Part shown: in pieces, positions 34,666-44,433 of the stretch
Layout of the letters: each line of letters begins with the position of its first letter
Position numbering within the stretch: position 1 is the stretch's first letter
Source: Pseudophaeomoniella oleicola
Taxonomy: Eukaryota; Ascomycota; Eurotiomycetes; Phaeomoniellales; Phaeomoniellaceae
Direction of reading: 5' to 3'
DNA: 64,000 nucleotides
Assembly: GCA_003868215.1 (NCBI GenBank)
Contig: QWDQ01000024.1
Coordinates: forward strand, 186,001-250,000
The notes under the pieces: model-generated
What the model was told of the DNA's origin: nothing
The model's input: only the letters and a program-made list of their open reading frames with translations
Database searches by the model: none
Position numbers and translations under genes: made by a program

Positions 34666-36354
34666 ATGTTCTTTGCCTTCATTTTAGGAGTCTTCTCTCT
34701 CTTCTTCCGTCCTTCTTGGCAAGCAACGTCTGCAGAATGGAGGGCCAGATCGATCTACCAGATAGTGACGGATAGGTTCGCGTTAACGAAGGAGTCCACG
34801 GCGTCGATCTGTAACACAAGTTTGGGGAAGTATTGCGGAGGGACATGGCAAGGAATCAAGGGCCAACTAGACTACATACAGGGTATGGGTTTTGATGCGA
34901 TATGGATATCGCCCATCACCAAGCAATTCGAGCAACATACCGCAGAGAACGAATCCTACCATGGTTACTGGCAACAGGATTTACATCATCTCAACGAACA
35001 TTTCGGGACCGCGGACGACCTCAAAGATCTCGCTACCGAGATACACAGACGGGACATGTTCCTCATGATCGATGTGGTTGTTGGCCATGTGGCTTGGCCT
35101 GGCCCGCGCAGTAGCGTCAACTACAGCGTTTTTGAGCCATTCAACGATGAGCGCTTTTTTCACCCATCAGATTGTTTCGCGTCCGATGCTGGTACAAATC
35201 AGACCATGGTTCAGGATTGTTGGCTCGGTGACGATACTGTGTCTCTGCCAGACCTTCGCACCGAGGATGACGATATTGCCAAGGTGCTCTATTCTTTTGT
35301 CGCAGATACGGTTAAAAACTTTTCTGCCGATGGTCTCCGTGTCGACTCTGTTGTCAATCTATCCCCTGATCTCCTGCCTGGACTGAGCAAAGCCGCCGGT
35401 GTATATGCTATCGGAGAGGTGCTGCAGGGTAACACTACTGCCGCCTGTAGTTATCAGGACTTGATGGACGGCTTTCTCAACTACCCTCAGTATTTTCCGC
35501 TCGTCAGGCTTCTACAAGGCACTGACGAGATCGCTGAGGACTTAGTTGAGGAACTCCTCTCCATTCGTACTGGCTGTAAGGATCCGTCATTACTAGGCAC
35601 GTTCTCGGAAAATCATGACAATCCTCGGCTTGCGTCATACACCGACGACATGTCTCTCGCTTCGAATGCGATGGCATTTGACATCATGTATGATGGAATT
35701 CCTGTCATCTATTACGGGCAGGAACAGCATTTCAGTGGCACAGACAGCCCGATGAACAGAGAACCGCTTTGGCCAAGCGGATACAATACGTCTGCTCCTC
35801 TTTACAAACTGGCTACGACGCTCAACTCCCTGCGCAGCCAAGTCATCCAGTCTAATGACAGTTATCTTGGCTATCTCAGTGATATTGTTTATTCGGACGA
35901 GCACAATATCGCATTCAGGAAGGGCTATGCCGGAAATCAGGTCGTCACCGTTATCAACAACAACGGAGCCATCGAATCCAACTTTACGATCCAAGTCCCG
36001 GAGACGGGCTTCATCCAAGGTGCAAAGGTGACCGATGTTGTCAGTTGCACCTCTGTCAAAGCAGGCGTGAATGGCACGCTAACGGCCACCATCTCGAACG
36101 GAATGCCAGTTGTCTACGTGTTAGACTCTATCATTGAGCAAACTGGGGTTTGTAATCCAGCGAAAGCAAAGGCTCTAGCATCAGCATCTGCTGCAGCTCT
36201 AGCCACGGCGACGGCCACAAACACCGCGACAGCAACAATAACTGGTGGAGGTATAGTGACTGCCACTGTGCCGAGATCGAGTGGAGGAAGTTCGATCACA
36301 AAGAGCAGTACAACCGGACTGGTAGCTTGCTTTTTGTTGTTTTCCATGTTATGA
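34666..36354 (+). CDS. GPI-anchored GH13 alpha-amylase/alpha-glucanotransferase-like enzyme
   Basis: Secreted GH13 enzyme likely acting on alpha-glucan at the wall. Intronless, 562 residues from ATG 34,666, chosen so that a hydrophobic signal peptide (MFFAFILGVFSLFF) begins the protein. The catalytic barrel matches fungal Taka-type enzymes: IYQIVTDRF near the start, nucleophile D227 in GLRVDS, acid E251 in AIGEVLQGN, and H317/D318 in ENHDNPR. Two consensus positions differ: region I reads DVVVGH where amylases have NH, and region II reads DSVVNL where the Taka enzyme has Lys and His, so the His is Asn. The tail is an Ala/Thr-rich linker, a Ser/Gly stretch and a hydrophobic end (GLVACFLLFSML), a GPI signal. 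These features recall the AmyD/AgtA group, known to sit beside ags genes in Aspergillus. It is divergent from the synthase relative. Confidence 0.92.
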   Translation: MFFAFILGVFSLFFRPSWQATSAEWRARSIYQIVTDRFALTKESTASICNTSLGKYCGGTWQGIKGQLDYIQGMGFDAIWISPITKQFEQHTAENESYHGYWQQDLHHLNEHFGTADDLKDLATEIHRRDMFLMIDVVVGHVAWPGPRSSVNYSVFEPFNDERFFHPSDCFASDAGTNQTMVQDCWLGDDTVSLPDLRTEDDDIAKVLYSFVADTVKNFSADGLRVDSVVNLSPDLLPGLSKAAGVYAIGEVLQGNTTAACSYQDLMDGFLNYPQYFPLVRLLQGTDEIAEDLVEELLSIRTGCKDPSLLGTFSENHDNPRLASYTDDMSLASNAMAFDIMYDGIPVIYYGQEQHFSGTDSPMNREPLWPSGYNTSAPLYKLATTLNSLRSQVIQSNDSYLGYLSDIVYSDEHNIAFRKGYAGNQVVTVINNNGAIESNFTIQVPETGFIQGAKVTDVVSCTSVKAGVNGTLTATISNGMPVVYVLDSIIEQTGVCNPAKAKALASASAAALATATATNTATATITGGGIVTATVPRSSGGSSITKSSTTGLVACFLLFSML

Positions 36355-37411
36355 CGAGCACCTTGCATTTGCAGCATAGCGACGGAGTTTGGATTGGTCT
36401 GGCATGCCATGTAAATAGATAGATCGGGATCTTCTTTGCGCTAAATCCAATCAAGTCGAGGTCATTTTGCATTTTATAACGGTCCAACATGGAACACTTT
36501 GATAGAGACTCCAGATTAGAATCATGTTCAACACGGTCGGCCATATATAATACGATAAAACAGCATTTCCCTCTTCACCAGGGAGACATCTTGTCGTCAA
36601 AAAGTCAGTAATGTTGGACTCGTCGATTCTAATAGTACGGATGATTTCAGAGTAGATCTCACAGTTCAAAGGCACGATATAATTTGGAAAGATGAGTTGG
36701 AGCTCGCCAGTAAATGAAATATCGACAACACTATGGAAATTCTCCACTTAAGCGCCATATCTCAAACACTGGGCCGTGATCTTATGTTTGGCCCCAGATT
36801 AAATGAAATCACTTCTTTTCCAGCACACACCTCTTCCACTGATTTCTGATGACAACAGTCTATGTACGTTGAGCTTTGACCAGCTTTGTATCTGTTTGAT
36901 TGCGCTCATCAAATCCCACTCTCTGTCCTTGAGGTTCCTTACCCAATTCGGATATGGTGATTGTCGAGCGGCAGATCTGATATGATGAAAGACTTGGTAA
37001 CTACCCATTGGTTGTAATCTGAGTTGATATACCAGTGGTCTCCATGATCGTCGCCACCTACCTCTGCTGCAATTTCCAGCTGCGAAATCACGGTGAGCCC
37101 AACCAATAGACTAGGTAGCGTGAACCTGGGATGTTCAGCCATCGTCTACAGTACAGGCGGCAGACCGGTGTGAGTACTCGCAGACTTCTTTCACCTTCAA
37201 CCACCATCGACATTCACCTATGTGAGTGAAGTGCAGCACACTTGCTCCTCTACCTTTCAAATCTGTGAGCTTGATTTGCTCCGTCCACTCCTTTGTCGTA
37301 CACGACATTCCTTTACGTACGAGATTTAGCATCAGACGTTGCTTTCATCCCTTCTCTCGCTACCCCCGATACTGTTGACAGATATCTACCATCACTCGTC
37401 CGCCAACCATC
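36355..37411. other. Stretch between the GH13 gene and a small membrane-protein gene
   Basis: About 1.06 kb. It holds one weak minus-strand candidate gene (listed at 36,838-37,142) and otherwise short frames of no recognisable family. Confidence 0.4.
36838..37142 (-). CDS. Weak candidate: small secreted protein
   Basis: An ATG at 37,142 opens a frame whose first 27 residues (MAEHPRFTLPSLLVGLTVIS, then QLEIAAE) look like a signal peptide. Read through, it gives 67 residues ending at 36,939. A GTAGGT donor right after the signal peptide and a CATATCAG acceptor near 36,976 would instead give a 65-66 residue product ending around 36,838-36,850. No family is recognised and coding bias is not clear. 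It may be chance. Confidence 0.18.
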
Positions 37412-37924
37412 ATGGCTGTGACAGCATCAATTCTCATCCTGGTTGCTGCTATAGTGGCCTCAGCGCTACTCTTACTGGCCCTTTTGTTCCTGCTGCGGAG
37501 AAGGAGACCGTTCGGTAAACGTCAGAACGCGGATGCGTTAGCTGCATTGGAAGGCTCCTTTTCATCTTCCATGGGCGATCTCGAGAAGCCGCCCATTATC
37601 ACTGGAGATGATCGAAATTCACGTCGCTATCGACATAAGACGGGCGCAAGTCAAATGTCCATCCCTTCCATTGTCATGACGGCCTCTCTAGCCGGCCCGG
37701 GCATTGCCAAACCAAGTCCATCGCATCTTCAGCCGCCCTCGGTCCGCGGCAGCAGACTCAGTGCGGGTGATCCAGGTCCTGAATGGAAGGAATTGGGACT
37801 GCCTCTGCCGCCAGCAATCAGCGAGGCGCGAAGAGCGAGCAGAGGTAGCAAAACCTGGTCGATCCTCTCGGTCAACGGCTGGAAAAAGAGAAAGACGGTC
37901 CGGCTGACATACTTTGCTATGTAA
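37412..37924 (+). CDS. Small single-helix membrane protein, unknown function
   Basis: 170 residues, one exon, start in a good context (ACCATCATGG). Residues 5-29 form a strong hydrophobic helix followed at once by RRRRPFGKR, the usual mark of a type I or III membrane anchor with the rest in the cytosol. The remainder is Ser/Pro-rich and looks disordered. There is no signal cleavage site beyond the helix and no known domain. It might continue through an unseen 3' intron, since the end (RLTYFAM) is not distinctive. Functional assignment is not possible. Confidence 0.6.
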   Translation: MAVTASILILVAAIVASALLLLALLFLLRRRRPFGKRQNADALAALEGSFSSSMGDLEKPPIITGDDRNSRRYRHKTGASQMSIPSIVMTASLAGPGIAKPSPSHLQPPSVRGSRLSAGDPGPEWKELGLPLPPAISEARRASRGSKTWSILSVNGWKKRKTVRLTYFAM

Positions 37925-39523
37925 AGCACACTCATAGTATTTCAAGGGTCGCGGTCGGAAAGCCATTGTCGCCCAATGGCATGTGAAGGAAAATCACCAT
38001 CACTAGAGCGGGGCTCCAATGTGTAATGTTTATCATTCTTGTGCATTTCACTTACAGAACTTGCCTTGACATCAGGCCATTTAGTTCTCTCATATCCTTC
38101 TCGCGGTTGGACACCATACCCACGAGATACCGCCTTTTTCAGATAGATCAGCAGCAAGAGGCTGCGGCAGGGCCGAAAGCCCTATCGAAAAGAAGCATAC
38201 CTCTCACGTTTCCACTGTGTCTGGCAAGGTCCACGAGACCCTTACCGGTGGTCGTTCCAAGTGCCGCATATACTTTGAATACAGAATATCAAGCTTAAAC
38301 CCCCTTTCATCTATTTTTTTCTCTTGATCATTCCACCTGCGAACGGTATCATGGGAGAACAATGAGGGGTTTCTATTGTGATCCAGGAACCATCCCGGAT
38401 GACCCTTAGTCGTATGTACAGTATGCACAGAATCACCACAAGACGGCGACAACTACCGAGACCTCTCGCATCGTGCCGCCGATAAGTGCGAGTTACATTT
38501 ACTGACCAGGTGCCGACTCGGAATGGGGTTTTCGTTGTGCAACGTTGTTAAGCCTTTACCAGTGATGATGGTCAAACAGCGCAGCGAATTCAATCGACTC
38601 GGCTAAATTAATTGCCTTTTGATCTACTACGGACATCTTTCCCTCCAGAACCCACCAGACGGGGCTCAACGGGTATTTTGCAATTCGCCGGTAAAGCAAC
38701 GTAGGTAGGTAAGGGTACCGGCAGTGGGTGACTTATATTGAATCCCTCTTTTAACTGGGAGCTGGGTTAAGTGGTACTGGTCCAGCTGGCCAGGTAATCC
38801 AACAACCAAGCCTCATCGTTGCCAACGAAGAAGTAAGGGTATGCTCAATTCTCAATCCGGGAAAAAGCCGTCACAATATCTCTACGAGTAAGGTTATTAA
38901 TCAGGTTACAGTTCCGGTTCAGAGAGCTATTCGGTGCGATAGGCGTCGTCGATCTTACTACGTTAGCTGTAGAGTCCTTTGGGTGCCTACCTCTATTACT
39001 ACCTCTTTACCTCTAACGTTATGGTGAGTTACCGTACTGCGTACTACGTAGTAAATTATGGTGTTATGGTGTGTAACCGTAGTTATGACCAAACATTGCC
39101 CCGCTATCGCTATCGATAAAGAAAGTAATTTATCCGCGCGTGGGGGGAAATGCCATCATATTTCCTTACTACGTTAGGTACGTACACTGCAGGGAGGGAA
39201 TTATATACCCAACTGACAGCTCAGTTTCTATGCTGAATTCATGTGACTTCTTTTTTAGATTTTATCTCGCTGTAACTCACCACTCTTTCGAAAAGCATAG
39301 AGATAGACCGGTGCGCTGCTTCGTTTGATCTCTTCTTGTTGCTCTGCAATCACATCCTCTCTTAACTTCACCCACTCTTCGAACATCCCGTGCTCCAGTG
39401 TCCAACAACCCCGCATACTTTCAGTTCATCAACTGTTCCTCAATTTCCTGGGGAACTACAGCTTGACGAACCTCGAAACCGACGAGCAACAAGCTCTGCA
39501 AAGGACAAGAAAAATCTGTCCAA
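37925..39523. other. 1.6-kb stretch upstream of LAD1
   Basis: No supported gene. It contains a GGCTAAA word (38,601-38,607), palindromic ACTACGTAGT-type words near 38,957, 39,042 and 39,167, and a pyrimidine-rich leader at 39,330-39,480 just before the LAD1 start. Confidence 0.45.
38601..38607 (+). promoter_or_regulatory. Possible XlnR/Xyr1-type site upstream of LAD1
   Basis: GGCTAAA, the published core of XlnR/Xyr1 binding sites, lies 923 bases upstream of the LAD1 start codon. Pentose catabolic genes are controlled by this regulator family, but a seven-base word at this distance may be chance. Confidence 0.25.
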
Positions 39524-40777
39524 ATGTCGACGACTACAGTCACGGCTTCCAAAGCCAACATTGGTGTCTTCACGAACCCTCAGCACAAGCTCTGGATTGC
39601 TGAAGCAGGCCCCACGGTCGAAGAGGTGCAAAAAGGAGAAAACTTGAAGCATGGTGAGGTCACAGTAGCGGTGAAGTCGACTGGAATATGCGGGTAAGCA
39701 TCTGAGCAACGTTCTGTTGGAAACTGTGAATATTCCCGCGCGGGACACAGGTAGAACCAGACCCTTGAGGTGGCAGTAGCTATTTTCTCTGGTGTAAAAC
39801 ATGTTCTGGACTAATGGACCGTCTCCTGTACCAGATCCGATGTACACTTTTGGCACGCAGGATGCATTGGGCCGATGATTGTCGAAGGTGATCACATCCT
39901 CGGCCATGAATCCGCTGGGGTCGTCATTGCAACCCACCCGTCGGTGTCTCACCTCAAAGTCGGTGACCGCGTCGCAATTGAACCCAATATTCCATGCTTT
40001 GCCTGCGAACCCTGTCTCACAGGTCGTTACAACGGGTGTGAATCTGTACAGTTTCTCTCGACGCCACCAGTACCAGGTCTTCTACGGCGCTACGTCAACC
40101 ATCCAGCAGTGTGGTGCCACAAGATCGATGACATGAGCTACGAGAATGGCAGTCTTCTAGAACCGCTCTCCGTTGCCCTTGCCGGGATGGAACGTTCAGG
40201 TGTCAAGCTCGGTGACCCTGTCGTTGTCTGCGGTGCCGGTCCAATCGGTCTCGTCACTCTCCTCTGCTGCCAAGCGGCCGGGGCCACCCCAGTCGTGATC
40301 ACCGATATCGATCAAGGACGTCTCGACTTCGCTAAATCCCTTGTTCCATCCGTCACAACATACAAAGTCCAATTCGGTCTCTCCCCTGAAGAGCAAGGGA
40401 AGAAGATCGTCGAAGCCATGGGCGGAATCAAGCCTTCGATAGCACTGGAATGCACCGGTGTCGAATCATCCGTCAGCACAGCAATCTGGTCCGTGAAATT
40501 CGGCGGCAAGGTCTTCATAATCGGGGTCGGAAAGAACGAGATGAGCGTGCCTTTTATGAGACTGAGCACGCAGGAGATCGATCTACAGTACCAGTACCGA
40601 TACTGCAACACCTGGCCACGGGCTATCCGGCTAGTCAAGGCCGGCGTGATCAATCTCGAGAAGTTGGTTACCCATAGATTCCCCATTGAAGATGCATTGA
40701 AGGCGTTTGAGACGGCGGCCGACCCGAAGACCGGTGCGATCAAAGTGCAGATCAAGAACGACGACGATCAGTCATAG
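39524..40777 (+). CDS. LAD1: L-arabinitol 4-dehydrogenase
   Basis: NAD-dependent zinc medium-chain dehydrogenase that oxidises L-arabinitol to L-xylulose in fungal arabinose catabolism; cytosolic. Exons 39,524-39,693 and 39,835-40,777 give 370 residues; the 141-nt intron runs from GTAAGC to TACCAG and splits the Gly codon of [13 protein letters not shown]. Catalytic zinc ligands are C56, H81 and E82 (GHESAG); structural zinc cysteines are C111, C114, C117 and C125. The Rossmann motif GAGPIG is at 190-195, and an acidic residue in ITDID (D213) favours NAD over NADP. The sequence follows known LAD proteins more closely than xylitol dehydrogenases, notably [11 protein letters not shown], the WCHKI segment and [14 protein letters not shown]. 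It is convergent with the next gene, 247 bases away. Confidence 0.93.
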
Positions 40778-41024
40778 ACTTCTGCATGTAAACTTACACT
40801 CTGAGATCGAATTTGGCCAGCTCCGTGAAAGGAGAGAAGGGACCTCGGTCTAGAACAGCGTGGCTCTGATGAGAAGGACAGATAGCTATCTTAGATACTA
40901 TACGATAGCAATCTCACCCGCGAGTTATAGTGCTAGAAATGGAAGACCCTGTCTACTGTTCCCAAAGTACCTGCCTGACTTCTATGCCTAATACATATGT
41001 GCATCATCTTCATCCCGTACTCTC

Positions 41025-42101
41025 CTACGTCGTGACCTTGATCTTATCCACGACCGCCTCCTCTCCTCCCTCCAACCACCTCTGCACATTCTCCGCCTGC
41101 TCCTCATACCACGACCGCAACACCTGCTCCTCGACATACCCCATATGCGGCGTCAACACGACCTCGCTCCTCCCTCCCGTCCCCCACTCCGTCGTCCTCC
41201 ACTTGCTATCCGCGACCAACGGCTCGTCGTCGTCCGCGAACACGTCGAGCGCGGCCCCGCGAATCGTCCCCGTCTGCAGGTGCGCGAGCAGCGCTTGCTC
41301 GTCGATCAGAGCGCCGCGGCTCGTGTTGATGAGGAGTGCGGAGGGGCGCATGAGCGCGATGTCGGAGGACGTGACGAGGGAGTGGCTGCGGGGGCTGAGG
41401 ACGTAGTGGATGCTGAGCACGTCGGAGAGGCGGAAGAGATCGGCTTTGGAGGGGACGGCTGTGATGGTTCCGGCGGGGAGGCCGTTGGTGAGGGCTTGCG
41501 CGTCGGCTTTTTCTTGGGTCAGGTTCGTGCTCCAGGCGATGGGTTTCATGCCGAAGCCTAAGGCCCCTGTGCGGGCGACGTGGGCTCCTAGTTTGCCAAG
41601 GCCAAGCAGACCCAACGTCTTCCCGGCGAGGGAGAGGGAAGGTCGTGATTCCCATCCTCCACGGACCTCTTTAACGATCTTGTCGTCTCTCGCAACCCCT
41701 TTGGCGAGAGCCAGGATCAATGCCCAGCAGTGCTCGGACGTGTTGTCATATCCTTCGGCTTTGACCTTGACTTTCGAGCCCCGGGTCCCCGTCAGTGTGA
41801 TGCCGTGATCCTCGCACGCCTGCACATCGATACTCGCGTTCCGCATACCTGTCGTCAGCAAGAGTTTCAGGTTCGGAAGCTCTGCCAGGACGGACTGCGG
41901 GAATGCCGTGCGTTCACGCATGCTGGACACCATCGTGTAGGGCTTCAGGCGGGAGATCAGAGCTTCCGGGTCCTTCTGGGCGTTGATTGTGGTTGGAAAG
42001 GAGTCGACGGCGGAGAGGTGGTCTGGGACGAGATGGGAGAAATATGAGGGGGCGATGTCGAAGTAGTCATCTAGGATGGCAATAGATGGTTTAGATGCCA
42101 T
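41025..42101 (-). CDS. D-isomer-specific 2-hydroxyacid dehydrogenase
   Basis: NAD(P)-dependent oxidoreductase of the D-2-hydroxyacid dehydrogenase family; the exact 2-keto acid substrate cannot be told. One exon, 358 residues from ATG 42,101 (MASKPSIAILDDYFD); codons upstream of it are not family-like. The N- and C-terminal parts form the substrate domain around a Rossmann domain with GLGKLG at 167-172. The catalytic triad is visible: R262 (INTSRGALID), E293 (DDDEPL) and H319 (LTPHMGYVE). Base composition is odd: the 41,050-41,650 part is clearly richer in G and C at third positions than the neighbours. Plain cytosolic enzyme with no targeting signal or membrane segment. Confidence 0.92.
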   Translation of the reverse strand: MASKPSIAILDDYFDIAPSYFSHLVPDHLSAVDSFPTTINAQKDPEALISRLKPYTMVSSMRERTAFPQSVLAELPNLKLLLTTGMRNASIDVQACEDHGITLTGTRGSKVKVKAEGYDNTSEHCWALILALAKGVARDDKIVKEVRGGWESRPSLSLAGKTLGLLGLGKLGAHVARTGALGFGMKPIAWSTNLTQEKADAQALTNGLPAGTITAVPSKADLFRLSDVLSIHYVLSPRSHSLVTSSDIALMRPSALLINTSRGALIDEQALLAHLQTGTIRGAALDVFADDDEPLVADSKWRTTEWGTGGRSEVVLTPHMGYVEEQVLRSWYEEQAENVQRWLEGGEEAVVDKIKVTT

Positions 42102-43659
42102 TTTGTTGAGATCACTACTTGATTCCTGGGAATTATGTCTCTGTTGTCGTCGAGAATCTGGTCTGAGCTGACAGTGTTTCTTGTCTCTCACTTGCCAGGT
42201 AGCAAGTATACTTTCGCAGTAATACTTCAAATTGCGTGTGAATACTACAGCCTCGTTCCCATTTCAAAAACCTCCTCCCAAGAACACACTATCGATGAAG
42301 TTTCCGATGACTGTTGATGGTAGGCAAGGCCCCTTTTTATGCCTTGATGTCAGATAATCTGCCGATGACCACCTTCTTACCTTCTAGATGTCGTGACGGA
42401 TCGTCAGATGCACAAGAGTGGCGTTGAGCAATTGCCGAGGTCTTTGAATCCAGGACAACTTCTCGTCCAAGACGCCGATGGAAATGAGTTCAGTTGCTCC
42501 TTGATGACGTGATCACACTGCTCATAGACTCAATGTTAACCAGTGTGTACTTGAGATGGGTCAGTAGATATATACTATGTAGATGTATGGAGATATATAG
42601 CCCACCTACTCGACACTGATTCCCTGGTGCAGACGAGTTGGATAAGGATAAGGGGAGAGGGGGTGAAGAAGCAACTCATCCGAGCATTCGGTCTAGATGT
42701 ACGGCATTTCTTATGATTAACAATGTAGAAGTCGCATAGCTGTATTGTACACTACCTATGTATCTTAGGGACATATGTGGTTTTTTCATTGCTTGCCCTT
42801 CGATGGGTCGTAGGGTTGGACTCGATGAGGTTAAAATATATTACCTGACACCCAATATGAATATCCCGACCTGCATGATACATCTGGGGAATGACACAAC
42901 ACGCTTAACGACCACTAGAAGAAGATTGCATCGATTATTCTACCTACTACATGAATCAATTCATCCTGGATACAATGGCCTACTCGAAGAACACCTTTCT
43001 GACTCTTCCGCTACTTCTTGATATCTCAGAGTCGCTTAGCGCGTAGCACGCGGTCCAGTACACAATGTTCGATCGAAGGATAGAACAATAAAGGATCGTT
43101 GTTCGTTACTTTCGCAATGCGATTATAAGAATAGGTTCACAAGGTAGATTTTCTAGCTGGCTGATGAGGTCACAGGTGTCTTTCGTTCTCCATCTAGACA
43201 GTCGAGTGCCGGTGGGCAAACCGACGCCTGATAAAAAAGAGGATCAAAGATGGGGAAACACCTATACACGAGTCAATGGGAACCTGGCTGAGTAGCCCGG
43301 AGCTAAGAGACTGCACAATTCAATCCAGATATCAGTTGTGACGATACCACAAGTCCCGGAATGCAGTGATATTCCGTGTAGTCACATCTTTACCCGCTGC
43401 GTTGTTCAAAAAGGAAATGGAGGGCCATTTGGCTCGAAGAATCACAAAGAATGGTAGATAGAAGAAAATGAGGTCAGAAGCTCTTTGTATAACGGGAACA
43501 AAAGAAACATGGTGTATGTGACCGAGTTCTGGTATCCATCTTTGCCTGACGGATGACATGACCGACCTAATGTACACGACTCAGTCCTCTTCTCTACCAC
43601 TCACACCCGTTCATCGCCTCAACCCTTATTGCTCCCCCACACCATTGTTAAAATCTTGT
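42102..43659. other. 1.6-kb intergenic stretch
   Basis: No supported gene on either strand; the longest frames (under 90 codons) lack coding character. It includes the promoter of the dehydrogenase on its left and the 3' UTR of ATP20 on its right. Confidence 0.4.
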
Positions 43660-44433
43660 CTAGTGGTGACTGGTTTCTCCCCTGTATCCCACGACCTTGA
43701 ACTTTCCGATCATAGTACCAACAGTGAAAAATCCAACGACCTCAGCGCCAACGACACCAACGGCGGCCATTTGTTGTCTGTTCAGGTTACGGACACTGCT
43801 TAAGATTGATTCAGGACTGTAAGAACTGGCCGCGCTGCTTGCTTGGGAGAGCTTCGAAAGGAGTGTCTTTGGGTCCTTGGCGGCATTGATGAGAGGTTGG
43901 AAGTAGGATTGAAATGTTTGCAGGCTCCTATAGGAGAAGATATGTCAGTCATAAGTTTTCCAGAAATGTGTCTGTGTCAACGTTGGTATAGACATACGGA
44001 GGGGTCATATTCTGGCCCTTAAAGACGAGCTTGGCAAGTTCGAGACCGACGCGCGAGTAGTAGACGGTTGGAGGTATTAATGCTGAAGCCGCCAGACTGG
44101 TCAGTAACTGAAAGAAGGAAAAGAGAACTCTGATGTCCACGAGAGAGCGTGCGTACAGTCAATGAAGGCCACCACCTTTCCCGTCCTGCCACCAACATTC
44201 CTCAAAGCGTTACCGGCTCCAGAAACAGCATTGGTGATCGCTGGACCTGCAGATGCTGAAACCCTGCTAAGACCCTGGGAAGCCTTGGAAATGTTAGAAG
44301 CAGCGGTTTCTTTAGCCTTGGTAGCTGCTTCGCTCGTTGAAGAAGCTCGTCGGATGGTCTGTTGTTGAGGCTGGCGACGGGTAAGGAATCGAGTCTGGCG
44401 CACAATGGCGCGTGAAGCTGCTGCGGATGACAT
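43660..44433 (-). CDS. ATP20: Mitochondrial ATP synthase subunit g
   Basis: Small membrane subunit of the F1Fo-ATP synthase, needed for dimers and cristae shape. Exons 44,433-44,157, 44,082-43,998 and 43,927-43,660 give 209 residues. The N-terminal 30 residues (rich in Arg and Gln, no acidic residue) are a mitochondrial presequence. The conserved core spans the second intron: the SLIPPTVYYSRVGLELAKLVF stretch, broken here as SLIPPTVYYSRVG and LELAKLVFKGQNMTPP, then TFQSYFQPL; the C-terminal membrane helix has the expected Gly-rich GVVGAEVVGFF face. For intron 1 the acceptor must be CTTCAG at 44,083-44,088; two nearer AGs (after TTTCAG and ACCAG) break the frame. Introns are 74 and 70 nt. Confidence 0.92.
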
